Shown here piece by piece: positions 1-7,919 of a stretch of 64,000 nt of DNA (position 1 is the first letter of the stretch; every line of letters begins with the position of its first letter). Both the position numbers and the translations under genes were made by a program. Under the pieces are notes generated by a model. That model made no database searches and was not told the origin of the DNA. It worked only from the letters and a program-made list of their open reading frames with translations. The stretch lies in assembly GCA_021107945.1 (NCBI GenBank), contig JAIORV010000187.1, positions 1-64,000 of the forward strand, in the 5' to 3' direction. The DNA is from Vulcanimicrobiota bacterium (GTDB taxonomy: Bacteria; Vulcanimicrobiota; JAJTBE01).

Positions 1-463
1 AACCGCTCCCGCCCCCATAATCTCGACATCCTGAGAGCTTAAACGAATGTGAATGGATTTTAATCGGGTGGTTAGAAGCCTATAAAATCTACCTCCCACC
101 TCAACTTAACCGTTTCAACGGTTTTTTAATGATATAAACCACTGAAGTGGTTAGGACGCTGTAGTGGTGGGGTTTACACTCAATTCACCACAATAAATTG
201 TGGTGCTGTCTTAAACCCCTTATAACGCCTGTTATCACCTGAAAAACACCTGTTATCACCTCAAAGCACTTAAAATAATTTCTATTACTTCTCAAGAAAT
301 TCACATGTGAGAAATATGAGTATTCATATCGTTTATTTGGGGAAGAAACTTTATACTATTGTTTTACATAACCTTATCCAATTAAATCACAAACTGAGAT
401 AATTTTGTATAAACGTAAAAACGCGGATCTGGCGTAATTGCCAAAACCCGCATTAAATATAAG
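1..463. other. Non-coding flank left of the integrated element
   Basis: No credible gene is seen. The stretch holds three different short palindromes (108-123, 137-152 and 186-205). It also has a direct repeat of CCTGTTATCACCT at 228-240 and 249-261, and a hairpin followed by a T-run near 417-451 that reads on the minus strand. The first palindrome, AACCGTTTCAACGGTT, is followed by six T and could act as a plus-strand terminator. Confidence 0.6.
417..451 (-). terminator. Probable original terminator of the tRNA-Ala gene
   Basis: On the minus strand, immediately downstream of the tRNA 3' fragment, GCGG and TGGC pair with GCCA and CCGC around an AATTAC loop. A run of five T follows. Before integration this hairpin would have lain 13 bases after the tRNA-Ala 3' end. 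The element now separates it from the tRNA by 12.8 kb. The pairing is seen directly; the role is inferred. Confidence 0.6.
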
Positions 464-505
464 TGGAGCTGGACGGGATCGAACCGACGACCTCTTGCAT
501 GCCAT
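464..505. repeat. attachment-site repeat (distal copy, tRNA-Ala 3' fragment)
   Basis: This 42-bp sequence is identical to 13235-13276 and corresponds to the 3' part of tRNA-Ala from the anticodon loop to the discriminator base. The next base differs (A here, G in the intact gene). The rest of the acceptor and D-arm sequence is missing, so this is a displaced 3' end and not a tRNA gene. The integrase gene lies 39 bp away, the usual arrangement for a tRNA-integrating island. Confidence 0.93.
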
Positions 506-544
506 ACAATTTATCCAATTGAGCAAACAGGCATGAATACTGCG

Positions 545-1606
545 TTATCGGACTACGTATTTTTGACATGGGACATATTTGGGACGAATTTTAGAATATT
601 CAATATCCTGCATATTCTGTTGAAATTTCTTCGATAACTTTTCCACTGCATTTTTCCTGTGGTCAGGTGATAGGTGGGAATATCTCATTGTCATATTTAT
701 TGTGGCATGTCCCATTAATTCTTTGACAGTGGCAAGATCAATTCCTTCCATAACGAGATAAGAAGCGAATGTATGACGGAGATCATGGAAACGAAAATTT
801 GTTATGTTTGCTCGGTTAACTGCACAATTAAAGGCTTTCTTGAAATCTTTAACCGGGAATATCATTCCATCCTCTTCTGTGTCATTAATCCATTTGGATA
901 ATAAAGAAAATAAATTCTCATTAATAGGAATATCCCGGCGTTTTCCACTTTTCGATTCTTTGACTGATATTAGCTTGTTGTCAAGGTCTATGTCCTCTGT
1001 CCTCAATGAAAGGATTTCTCCTTTTCTCATTCCTGTATTCAAAGCCATGACAACGGCAAGTTTCAAATATGGAATTCTACATTCATTCAGGAGGGTGGTT
1101 AATTCCTCATGGGATAGATAGCGTATTCTTCCCGGCGGTTCCGCTAACTTCTTTATATTGTCCATTGGATTATTATTAGCTTTACTCCATTTGATAGCCG
1201 TCCTGAAAAAATGGTTCAATGTAGATAATTCCCTGTTAACAGTGGAGGCGGAAACCTCTTTAAGACGTTTTACTTTATACTCCTCTATCAAAAAGGGCGT
1301 AATTTCGGACAAGAAAAAATCCCGGAATGACCTGGTAAGGGGTATTAAGTTATAGGAATGAGTTCTTGCGGTGTTTTCTTTCTTTGTAGCGTCGGCATGC
1401 TCTTTAAATTTCTCCGCAAAATCTCCGAATGTAATCTCCTCCGGCTTTTCAATCCCGAATCTTCTCTCAATAATATCAGTTTTTCTCTTTGCGAGTAACT
1501 TCTCCGCCAACTTCCTGTTATTTGTCCCGGTGGATTCTTTATGGCGTTTTCCTTGGGCATCGGTGTAATCCAGGTAATAAGTTCCCTTCCTCTTGAAGAT
1601 TCTCAT
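545..1606 (-). CDS. int: tyrosine recombinase integrase
   Basis: This site-specific recombinase of 353 residues is expected to join the element to the tRNA-Ala 3' end and, with an excisionase, cut it out. An N-terminal AP2-like arm-binding segment (about 1-55) is followed by a SAM-like core-binding domain (60-155) and a catalytic domain. The catalytic set is complete: R194 in TGMRKGE, H274 and R277 in FHDLRHTF, H300 in LMGHA and nucleophile Y309. The start overlaps the stop of the upstream zinc-finger gene by 4 bp, so the two are translationally coupled. The 3' end lies 39 bp from the attachment repeat and itself contains two TGGGAC repeats that recur at the other end of the element. Confidence 0.95.
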   Translation of the reverse strand: MRIFKRKGTYYLDYTDAQGKRHKESTGTNNRKLAEKLLAKRKTDIIERRFGIEKPEEITFGDFAEKFKEHADATKKENTARTHSYNLIPLTRSFRDFFLSEITPFLIEEYKVKRLKEVSASTVNRELSTLNHFFRTAIKWSKANNNPMDNIKKLAEPPGRIRYLSHEELTTLLNECRIPYLKLAVVMALNTGMRKGEILSLRTEDIDLDNKLISVKESKSGKRRDIPINENLFSLLSKWINDTEEDGMIFPVKDFKKAFNCAVNRANITNFRFHDLRHTFASYLVMEGIDLATVKELMGHATINMTMRYSHLSPDHRKNAVEKLSKKFQQNMQDIEYSKIRPKYVPCQKYVVR

Positions 1607-2781
1607 TGGTCATTCCCTCCGTCCTGCTTCTCCTTTATCATAGCGATAATATCATTGATAGTTTTGTTGGATTTACCTTTGATATATCCATCATAGACAC
1701 CCGGGTAATTGTCTTCGAATTGCTTTATGTCAACCCCGTGTTGGGAAAGGAGTTTTTCTAATTTTCTCTTCTTCTTTGAATACTTTTTTCGGCAGTGATC
1801 TGAACAGGTTTCTTGGTGTCCTCTTGTTTTGGGAGAAAATATAATTCCACAGTATTTACACATTCTAATTGTCTTCTTCCCTGCTAATACATGGTAAAGG
1901 AGGATTCCCATCCCTTGGGCAAAGTTGTTTGGTTTGATATGACTAACAAGGTGGGAGAGATAGAAATTAATAGTGAAGCTGACTCCTTTGAGCAGGTCAT
2001 TAATCCTATCGGAAACTTTGTTTAGGTGATTTTTCATATATTCATTTATTTTTATGATTGCAAATGCATAGTCAATGTGTTTATTCCATCGCGCTATATA
2101 TTTTTGTTGAAACTTTGCGTGTTCTCCTATGTGTTTGGAGTAGATTGTCTCCCGGTCTTTAATCGGTGAATAAACATTCCTGAAATTTGTTTCGATTTCT
2201 TTTTTTGTTAACGGAAATACTATAGAGAAGGGGGCTTTGTTTTCAAGAGTATGTCCTTGTTTATCCGTTATCTTAATAATACCTTCTCCCATCTTCTTCT
2301 CCCTAGGCTTACTAATAATTCTGATAATTGATTGCATAATTGAAATGTCATATTCTACACCGTATATTGTTTGTTTTATAATCTCACCGTCTTTGTGTGT
2401 TGCTTCTGTGTTACCTGGTAATCCAAAAGAATTTACGAAGTTGGTTAACCCTTCTATATCCTCAATGGATAATGAATCGATTTCATTACAAATATCAGCC
2501 AGTGATTTATCATAAAATTTCTGGTCAGTCCCTCTATAAGTTATTTTACACTCCTGGGGATTAGGACTAAACTTATACTCGACGGTGGTTACTTCCTGAT
2601 GGGTAATTCCCTTCCCATTTATCATTTCTACTTTTTCTGGTGATGGTTTATATACAAATTCATCACCTTCCACAACAAGCGAAGCCTTAAAGCGAATTAA
2701 TGTTTGTGGAAAAACACTGTTTTCTAGCGAATCTATTTCTGGATAAACACTGTTTTTTTCAAACGGAGGCTCTATTGGCAT
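1603..2781 (-). CDS. zinc-finger protein coupled to the integrase
   Basis: This protein of 392 residues has no clear family assignment over its first 300 residues. Near residues 305-340 it has a treble-clef-like zinc finger, with C-x2-C in CKYCG and then C-x3-C in CSDHC, followed by a very basic stretch (RKKYSKKKRK). CGNR-type fingers and many phage-encoded fingers look like this. It is the first gene of a two-gene minus-strand operon with the integrase (ATGA overlap) and is divergent from the XRE gene across a 120-bp control region. It could be a recombination directionality or regulatory factor. DNA or RNA binding is inferred from the finger; the role is unknown. Confidence 0.75.
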   Translation of the reverse strand: MPIEPPFEKNSVYPEIDSLENSVFPQTLIRFKASLVVEGDEFVYKPSPEKVEMINGKGITHQEVTTVEYKFSPNPQECKITYRGTDQKFYDKSLADICNEIDSLSIEDIEGLTNFVNSFGLPGNTEATHKDGEIIKQTIYGVEYDISIMQSIIRIISKPREKKMGEGIIKITDKQGHTLENKAPFSIVFPLTKKEIETNFRNVYSPIKDRETIYSKHIGEHAKFQQKYIARWNKHIDYAFAIIKINEYMKNHLNKVSDRINDLLKGVSFTINFYLSHLVSHIKPNNFAQGMGILLYHVLAGKKTIRMCKYCGIIFSPKTRGHQETCSDHCRKKYSKKKRKLEKLLSQHGVDIKQFEDNYPGVYDGYIKGKSNKTINDIIAMIKEKQDGGNDQ

Positions 2782-2901
2782 AGCGTTTCACTTCCTTTCT
2801 AAAAGAATCGAAGGGGGGGACAGATAATGACGTTTCCTCCCTTTTGTCTTTTAATATAGCATGCGGGAAAGTATAAGTAAAGAAAAAAAGGAGGTAGAAA
2901 A

Positions 2902-3114
2902 ATGTTTGAGGTGACGAAACTACGAGAAGAGAAAAAATGGTCAAAAAGTGAACTTTCCCGGCGATCCGGTCTGAATCTTCCACTGATTTCCCAACTGGAA
3001 AGCGGGAAAATCTTCCCCTATCCCGGCTGGAGGAAGAAAATTGGTAAAGCCCTGGAAGTTAAGCCGGATATACTATTCCAGGAGGTAAACGAGGATGACA
3101 AACCCTCTGAATAA
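2902..3114 (+). CDS. XRE-family helix-turn-helix regulator
   Basis: This 70-residue protein is almost entirely a Cro/CI-type HTH: LREEKKWSKSELSRRSGLN holds helices 1-2, and the recognition helix lies in PLISQLESGKIFP. The start ATG follows AAAGGAGGTAGAAAA, a strong ribosome binding site. It is the first rightward gene and is divergent from the zinc-finger/integrase operon, the usual place for the switch repressor of a phage or satellite. The next gene starts 20 bp before its stop. It lacks the C-terminal sensor domain of a classical CI, so it is a Cro-like or minimal repressor. Confidence 0.85.
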   Translation: MFEVTKLREEKKWSKSELSRRSGLNLPLISQLESGKIFPYPGWRKKIGKALEVKPDILFQEVNEDDKPSE

Positions 3115-3406
3115 AGTCATATATAATCTGGAATCCCGTTTGGAAAGGGCGGAGGATGTAGATCAAGCCCTTAGACTGACTGACCGGATTCTTGAAGCTT
3201 ATTCCCGACTTCCTGAGAGGCAAAAACTTTGGGGATTGGAAGAAACAGCGGAATACTTGGGTTTAAAGCCCGATACAATCCGAAAATTCTGTTCACAACA
3301 GAAAATCCCTCACATAAAACTTGGATCCCGTTGTAGATTCGAACCGGGGAGAATTAAAAAGTGGGTAATATCACGAGAGATCAAAGCCCATAGGGCATGG
3401 AGGTAG
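3095..3406 (+). CDS. MerR/excisionase-type helix-turn-helix protein
   Basis: This 103-residue protein has an N-terminal helical part (1-45) and a C-terminal excisionase-family wHTH. The key run is LWGLEETAEYLGLKPDTIRK, then HIKLGSRCRFEPGRIKKWV, the standard layout of a helix-turn-helix with a wing. The start ATG is 9 bases after AGGAGG and overlaps the end of the XRE gene, and the stop is 4 bp before the primase gene. In satellites an AlpA/Xis-like activator often sits here, between the repressor and the primase. An activator of the rightward operon is therefore a reasonable guess; a second excisionase is the alternative. Confidence 0.8.
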   Translation: MTNPLNKVIYNLESRLERAEDVDQALRLTDRILEAYSRLPERQKLWGLEETAEYLGLKPDTIRKFCSQQKIPHIKLGSRCRFEPGRIKKWVISREIKAHRAWR

Positions 3407-3410
3407 TGGC

Positions 3411-6005
3411 ATGATTAGCACAATAAGCCAAATAAAAGCAAGAGTATCCATCCTGGATGTTATTTCTTGGAATGGTGTTAGCCTTAACGGCAGGGGTAAA
3501 ATTCCTTGCCCACTGCCGGGGCATGATGACAAGGATCCCTCTTTCTTAGTTTATGAGAAGACTAATTCATTTAACTGTTTCGGATGTCACCGGGGCGGTG
3601 ACTTAATTACTCTTCATGCGTTACTCAAAGGAATTTCAAACAGTGAAGCGATCAAAGAACTTGCGCACAAATTTAACATCCCGATGGGGAACTTCGATCC
3701 GGTAAGATATAAAAAACAGCAAGACGAAAAAGCCCGGGTTCAGGAAGTCTTCAATGCTTTTCAAAAGCTATGTAAAGATGAATTAAAAAATAATAATAAT
3801 ATGCAGGCGTTTTGTGTGAAGAAATGGGGATTCGGCAGGGATATACAGGAGAAATTCGGCTTCGGATATTGCACGAAGGCGATATATTCAAAACTTTTTA
3901 AGACCATCAAAGCGAAGCGACTTAAACAAGCAGGACTCCTGGGAGAAACAGGATGGAAAGTATTTGAGAACCGTATTGTTTTACCGTATTTTGATTACTC
4001 TAACAAAACTGTTTACTTTATCGGAAGGCTAACAAAGCCCGAAAAATGGGGAGATATAGACGCGCCAAAGTATGTTAAGAGTCTAACGAAAACGGAGAAG
4101 AACCCGAATGTATCAGAAACCGTTAAGAACGTGTTATATATAATTCGAGGATCGGGAGAAATTGTATATAACACAGAGGGGATCGCGGATGCAATTTCGA
4201 TTCACCAGGCTACAGGGGTAACGGTTATAGCACCTGTTACGGTTTCTTTCAATAGTAAAGATATTCCAAAAATAGCCACTGTAGCAAAGCGATTTCATGA
4301 AGTAATAATTATAAATGATAACGAGGTAAACGAGAGCGGAGAGAAGGGCGCGCACAAGACCGTTCATGACCTGCGAAAGCACGGCGTTACCGGTATTAAA
4401 CTGATAGAACTATCACGTCCGGAAGGTGTTGAAAAAATTGATATAAATGACTTCCTCCGGGATCCTACAGAGGAGAAAAAGCAGGAATTCCAAGGACTTC
4501 CACGGCGGAAACTATGGGAGATAATGGCAGAAGAATTAACACTTGATAATTTGATAGATAAAATTGAACCTATATTTAAGGAAATATTGGAAGAAGAGGG
4601 GGAAACAACAGGAAAAATCCTTGCAAAAAAACTTCTTCGTAATATGAAAATAAAAGAGCGTGATCTTCCCGATAATATGAAGTTCTTCTCAAACCTTGTA
4701 AAAGCTAAAAAACAAGAAAAAGAGGAAACCATTGACCAGAAAATTATAAAAAAAGTGGAGGAACAGAAGGAACCCCTGTCCGATGAAGACCGTCAAAAGG
4801 CTGAAGAAATGGCGAAGAACCCACGGATATTTGAGGAAATCAGCACCGATATTAAGACTCTTGGTATTGTGGGAGAGGAAGATAACAGCTTAATGGTATA
4901 TCTTGCCGGAACTTCCCGACTCATGAGCAAACCTTTAAAGTTAAACCTCCGGGGCGATCCTTCGACAGGAAAAAATTACATTACCGATGGCGTTTTATCA
5001 CTTTTCCCGGAGAGTGAGAAAGTTAATGCGTCACGAATGACCAGGCAAGCATTAGCCTATATGGAGAAGGAGGCACTGAAACATAAAATCCTTCTTATCC
5101 AAGAAGAAGAGGGATCTGAGGATGGAAATTACAACCTCCGAATTTTACAATCGGAAGACGGAATTATAACACATGTTGTAGTTAAAGATCCAAAAACAGG
5201 GACACCGAAAACTGTAAAAATGGAAGTGCTAGGCCCAACCGCGACAATTACTACGACAAACAAAATAAAGCTATATGAAGACAACGAAACCCGAATAATT
5301 GTTTTATATGTCGATACCTCCGAGAAACAAACAAAACGAGTGTGTGAAGCGGTTAAACATAAAGAGAGTATTTACCAGGGAGATAAAGAAGAGCAAAAAG
5401 AGCAGATCCGGCGGAAACATCATGCCTTTCAACAGACACTCGAACCTCTTGATGTTGTTATCCCATTTTATAAATATATTAATTTTCCCACAAAACAGAA
5501 CAGAGCGCGACGCGACATTACGGCGTTTTCTGCAATAATAAAAGCTGTTGCATTTATTAATCAAAAACAAAAAGAGATAAAGCCCGAAGGATACATTGAA
5601 GCTGATATTAATGACTACGGCATAGCTTATGGAATATCGAAAAAGATATTAGACCGGACACTTTCAGGCATGCACCCGAATGCCCGAAAACTTCTTGTCA
5701 TACTCCAAGACCTTTGGGAGAGAAAGATCGAGAAATTAACACCAAAACAGGCACTTGACTATAGCTTCACACACAAGAATATAGAAAGAGAAACTGGGTT
5801 AAGTGGGAGCTTCATTCGGAAATATATGGAAGCCCTGCGACAAACGATATATCTGAAAGTGGCAAACAAGGGCGGGAAAGGAGCAACTCGTGAATACCGA
5901 TACAGGATGGATATTCAACCGGAGGATGACATTCAAGAAAAGGGCGTCGGGATCACGACACCGGAGGAGTTGGCAAAACTTTTAGAAGGGAAAATAGTGA
6001 TTTAG
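3411..6005 (+). CDS. primase-helicase replication protein (CHC2, Toprim, P-loop ATPase)
   Basis: This 864-residue protein is the likely replication initiator of the element. Residues about 25-65 form a CHC2 zinc-binding primase finger (CPLPGHDDKDPS, then CFGCHRGGD). The middle has a Toprim-like catalytic region with IINDNEVNESG and IDINDFLRD near residues 300-345. From about 500 there is an ATPase-like module with a modified Walker A, GDPSTGKN, where the usual final Thr/Ser is Asn, then LLIQEEEGSE as probable Walker B. A C-terminal helical region (about 740-830) may bind DNA. The fusion resembles Pri-Rep proteins of satellites and plasmids. A nested inverted-repeat region follows directly at its 3' end, as in SaPI replicons. 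Confidence 0.9.
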   Translation: MISTISQIKARVSILDVISWNGVSLNGRGKIPCPLPGHDDKDPSFLVYEKTNSFNCFGCHRGGDLITLHALLKGISNSEAIKELAHKFNIPMGNFDPVRYKKQQDEKARVQEVFNAFQKLCKDELKNNNNMQAFCVKKWGFGRDIQEKFGFGYCTKAIYSKLFKTIKAKRLKQAGLLGETGWKVFENRIVLPYFDYSNKTVYFIGRLTKPEKWGDIDAPKYVKSLTKTEKNPNVSETVKNVLYIIRGSGEIVYNTEGIADAISIHQATGVTVIAPVTVSFNSKDIPKIATVAKRFHEVIIINDNEVNESGEKGAHKTVHDLRKHGVTGIKLIELSRPEGVEKIDINDFLRDPTEEKKQEFQGLPRRKLWEIMAEELTLDNLIDKIEPIFKEILEEEGETTGKILAKKLLRNMKIKERDLPDNMKFFSNLVKAKKQEKEETIDQKIIKKVEEQKEPLSDEDRQKAEEMAKNPRIFEEISTDIKTLGIVGEEDNSLMVYLAGTSRLMSKPLKLNLRGDPSTGKNYITDGVLSLFPESEKVNASRMTRQALAYMEKEALKHKILLIQEEEGSEDGNYNLRILQSEDGIITHVVVKDPKTGTPKTVKMEVLGPTATITTTNKIKLYEDNETRIIVLYVDTSEKQTKRVCEAVKHKESIYQGDKEEQKEQIRRKHHAFQQTLEPLDVVIPFYKYINFPTKQNRARRDITAFSAIIKAVAFINQKQKEIKPEGYIEADINDYGIAYGISKKILDRTLSGMHPNARKLLVILQDLWERKIEKLTPKQALDYSFTHKNIERETGLSGSFIRKYMEALRQTIYLKVANKGGKGATREYRYRMDIQPEDDIQEKGVGITTPEELAKLLEGKIVI

Positions 6006-6010
6006 TGCTT

Positions 6011-6236
6011 TTAAATGTTTTAGACATTTTTTTACCTATAGCCATGCGGGTTTGAGTGTAAATGCTTTACTGTTTCAGAAAAGAGCATGGGGTAAACACA
6101 CACACAAAATTATGATAAAAATCGTGTGTGTGTAAATAGGTATATGTATTTTCGAAGCAATGAAACAATTAGCCATGAACGGCGTGAAATAAGGGCAAAA
6201 AATGTCTATGACAGGTTAAAACATTTCGAAACATTT
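6011..6236. other. putative replication origin with nested inverted repeats
   Basis: Directly after the primase-helicase gene lie nested inverted repeats. The outer arms TAGACATTTTTT (6021-6032) and AAAAAATGTCTA (6197-6208) are perfect complements. The inner arms are ten-base alternating AC (6096-6105) and GT (6124-6133) around an AT-rich 18-base loop. The hexamer AAATGT/ACATTT occurs at 6013, 6024, 6200, 6221 and 6231, clustered on both flanks. SaPI origins are known to lie 3' of rep and to have two sets of 6-bp iterons flanking an AT-rich zone, so an origin is the best reading. The left flank could also serve as a terminator of the primase gene (AAATGT/ACATTT hairpin plus T-run). Confidence 0.5.
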
Positions 6237-6250
6237 AACAGGAGGTAAAT

Positions 6251-6949
6251 ATGCTAATAAACGAGATATATCAACGGTTGGAGGCGATAAAGCACCCTGA
6301 AACAAATGTTTTATGTCCTAAAACAGCAGAAAATTCTCCTGTAGTTGTGAAAAGTTGTGAAGAAATCCCTCCTGCAAAACTGGAGCCACAGCAAGAGCAG
6401 AAACAAGAGCGGTCTCCTGGGGCGGTAAAAATTCCTCTTCGACTTCACGAGCCTGGGGCGCGTCCATTCTCTCTTCTGTGTCCAAAATGTGGAGCGACTG
6501 ATAATTTCTTCTTCCCTGCGTTGGAGCCGGCAGGTAATTCAGGCGGTGATCTTCTCGTGATCTGTGGCTATTGCAAGAGCAAGCTGATACCGGAAAAACA
6601 TTATTCAGGGACGGCACGGGAGATATATGAGAAGCTGGATCCTGTGAAAGAGGAGTCACCAGGGCAATATCCGGCACGTCCTCTTATAAAGCCATGCCCT
6701 GTTTGCGGTGGGTGTTTATTTTGGGAGAACTTGAACGGCGTTGTGTCCTGTATCAAATGTATCCCTCTATATAACAAATGGGCGGTTCTGCGTTACTGGA
6801 AGATTGAGGAAGGCGGGCAAGCCCTGGAAGTGGAGCATGGGCATGATTATGAGAAGGCAAGGCAAGAATTATTTCAGCATGCCCGGTCCCCGGGGCTTGT
6901 GGAGAGGGCAAAAAAACAAGAGAATGAAGCGGAAGAAACTCCATTTTAG
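6251..6949 (+). CDS. two-zinc-ribbon protein with SSB-like C-terminal tip
   Basis: This 232-residue protein has two separated zinc ribbons: LLCPKCGATD with ICGYCKSK at about 79-120, and PCPVCGGCLF with SCIKC at about 150-172. The second is reminiscent of Lar-type restriction-alleviation proteins, including the NKWAVLRYW that follows it. It starts after a strong AGGAGG and ends in acidic residues followed by EETPF, which resembles the DDIPF tip of bacterial SSB. It begins the operon downstream of the putative origin. A role in replication or in countering host DNA defences is inferred only. Confidence 0.75.
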   Translation: MLINEIYQRLEAIKHPETNVLCPKTAENSPVVVKSCEEIPPAKLEPQQEQKQERSPGAVKIPLRLHEPGARPFSLLCPKCGATDNFFFPALEPAGNSGGDLLVICGYCKSKLIPEKHYSGTAREIYEKLDPVKEESPGQYPARPLIKPCPVCGGCLFWENLNGVVSCIKCIPLYNKWAVLRYWKIEEGGQALEVEHGHDYEKARQELFQHARSPGLVERAKKQENEAEETPF

Positions 6950-6967
6950 GCGAAAGGCGGTAACATT

Positions 6968-7174
6968 ATGTTTATTATTGTGGGAGAAATGGGGGAAGGG
7001 GCGGTTCTGTGTCGAGAATGCTTTAATGAGTTTTTGAATATCACAACGGAAGCGGGACTCGAAATATCCTTCTATTGCACATTTATCGAAGGCGGTCATT
7101 GTGATACTTGCGGAAAGGGCAGTCAGGACAGAAGGGACAGAAATGTAATGGGTGTATCATTAAACTTAAATTGA
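6968..7174 (+). CDS. small protein with two cysteine pairs
   Basis: This 68-residue hypothetical has CREC near residue 18 and CDTC near residue 48, which together could bind one zinc ion. It starts 18 bp after the previous stop, with AAAGGCGG seven bases upstream of its ATG, and precedes the SpoVG-like gene by 13 bp, so it is probably translated as part of the same operon. No family is recognised. The codon pattern and spacing support a real gene. Confidence 0.6.
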   Translation: MFIIVGEMGEGAVLCRECFNEFLNITTEAGLEISFYCTFIEGGHCDTCGKGSQDRRDRNVMGVSLNLN

Positions 7175-7187
7175 GGAGTGATAAGCA

Positions 7188-7517
7188 ATGTTAAAGATAC
7201 TCAAATTCAAGTCTATGGATAGCGGGAGCCTTCGAGGTTTCCTGTCTATTGAATCGGATAAAATGAGAATGATATTCAACGATCTGCGACTTATGGAAAC
7301 AAATGGCACTGAATGGATAGCGTTCCCGGCGAATAAGTATGAGAATGATGAAGGGAAGACTCGTTACAGTCCGTATGTGAAATTCACCAGTAAGGCGATC
7401 AGTAAGGCATTCACGGAGCAGGTTCTACAAGCCCTGGAAGAATGGAAGAAATTGTACGGCGAAAATGTCGAGATAATTGCGGAGGACGTGGACACCGGGG
7501 AGATCATGCCATTTTGA
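7188..7517 (+). CDS. SpoVG-like nucleic-acid-binding protein with SSB-like tip
   Basis: This 109-residue protein resembles SpoVG, a small site-specific DNA/RNA-binding protein: an initial strand-rich part ending in the FNDLRLME region, then TEWIAFPANKY and a C-terminal helix (KAISKAFTEQVLQALEEWKK). SpoVG shows the same order in its IRVIDGNNGLFVAMPS core. It ends DVDTGEIMPF, similar to the acidic-IPF tip by which SSB recruits repair and replication proteins. The ATG follows GAGGAG. The next gene encodes a protein of similar size that also ends in -PF, so the two may be divergent paralogues or partners. Assignment to the SpoVG fold is by eye. Confidence 0.65.
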   Translation: MLKILKFKSMDSGSLRGFLSIESDKMRMIFNDLRLMETNGTEWIAFPANKYENDEGKTRYSPYVKFTSKAISKAFTEQVLQALEEWKKLYGENVEIIAEDVDTGEIMPF

Positions 7518-7554
7518 GGAGTATCCCGGCAATAATAATAACAGGAGGTAGAAT

Positions 7555-7854
7555 ATGAAAAAAATTATATTAGCAGAGGGGAGTTTATTTGGGAAGTTTG
7601 CATTTAAAAGCGAATTATTAGGAGGTTTAAGAATAAATGGCTTGGATCTTCGAGTAATGAAAAGCGACAGCGACAGCGAAGGGGGCGAAATAGTGCTAAT
7701 TCTCCCCGATGAAATATCATTCCCCGATAAGAAAAAAGAGGAAGAATTTATCCAAGAATTTCGATGGGCTTGTATTGCTCATTTACAAGGAGCTTTATTA
7801 TTTTTTCAGGAGAAAAAACTTTCTGTTTCATCCGGGGAACTTATCCCATTTTGA
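7555..7854 (+). CDS. small protein, possible divergent SpoVG-like partner, SSB-like tip
   Basis: This 99-residue hypothetical follows a strong AGGAGG. It has the same overall plan as the preceding SpoVG-like protein: an N-terminal strand-rich half with INGLDLRVMK, a middle LPDEISFPDK where SpoVG has its LFVAMPS strand, and a helical C-terminal half. Its last residues are SGELIPF, very close to the GEIMPF end of its neighbour. No database family is recognised by eye. It is most simply read as a second member of a pair of element-encoded ssDNA or RNA-binding proteins. Confidence 0.55.
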   Translation: MKKIILAEGSLFGKFAFKSELLGGLRINGLDLRVMKSDSDSEGGEIVLILPDEISFPDKKKEEEFIQEFRWACIAHLQGALLFFQEKKLSVSSGELIPF

Positions 7855-7919
7855 GCATATTCCCGGCGTTGGCAAAATGGTTCCAGGCAATAATGATAAT
7901 AATAACAGGAGGTAACATC

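Noticed and set aside
108-261. A CRISPR array
   Set aside because: The palindromes differ in sequence and there are no regular repeats with unique spacers. No cas gene is in the window.
464-533. A second tRNA-Ala gene at the left border
   Set aside because: Only the 3' 42 bases match. The D-arm and 5' acceptor strand are absent, so it is a displaced attachment repeat.
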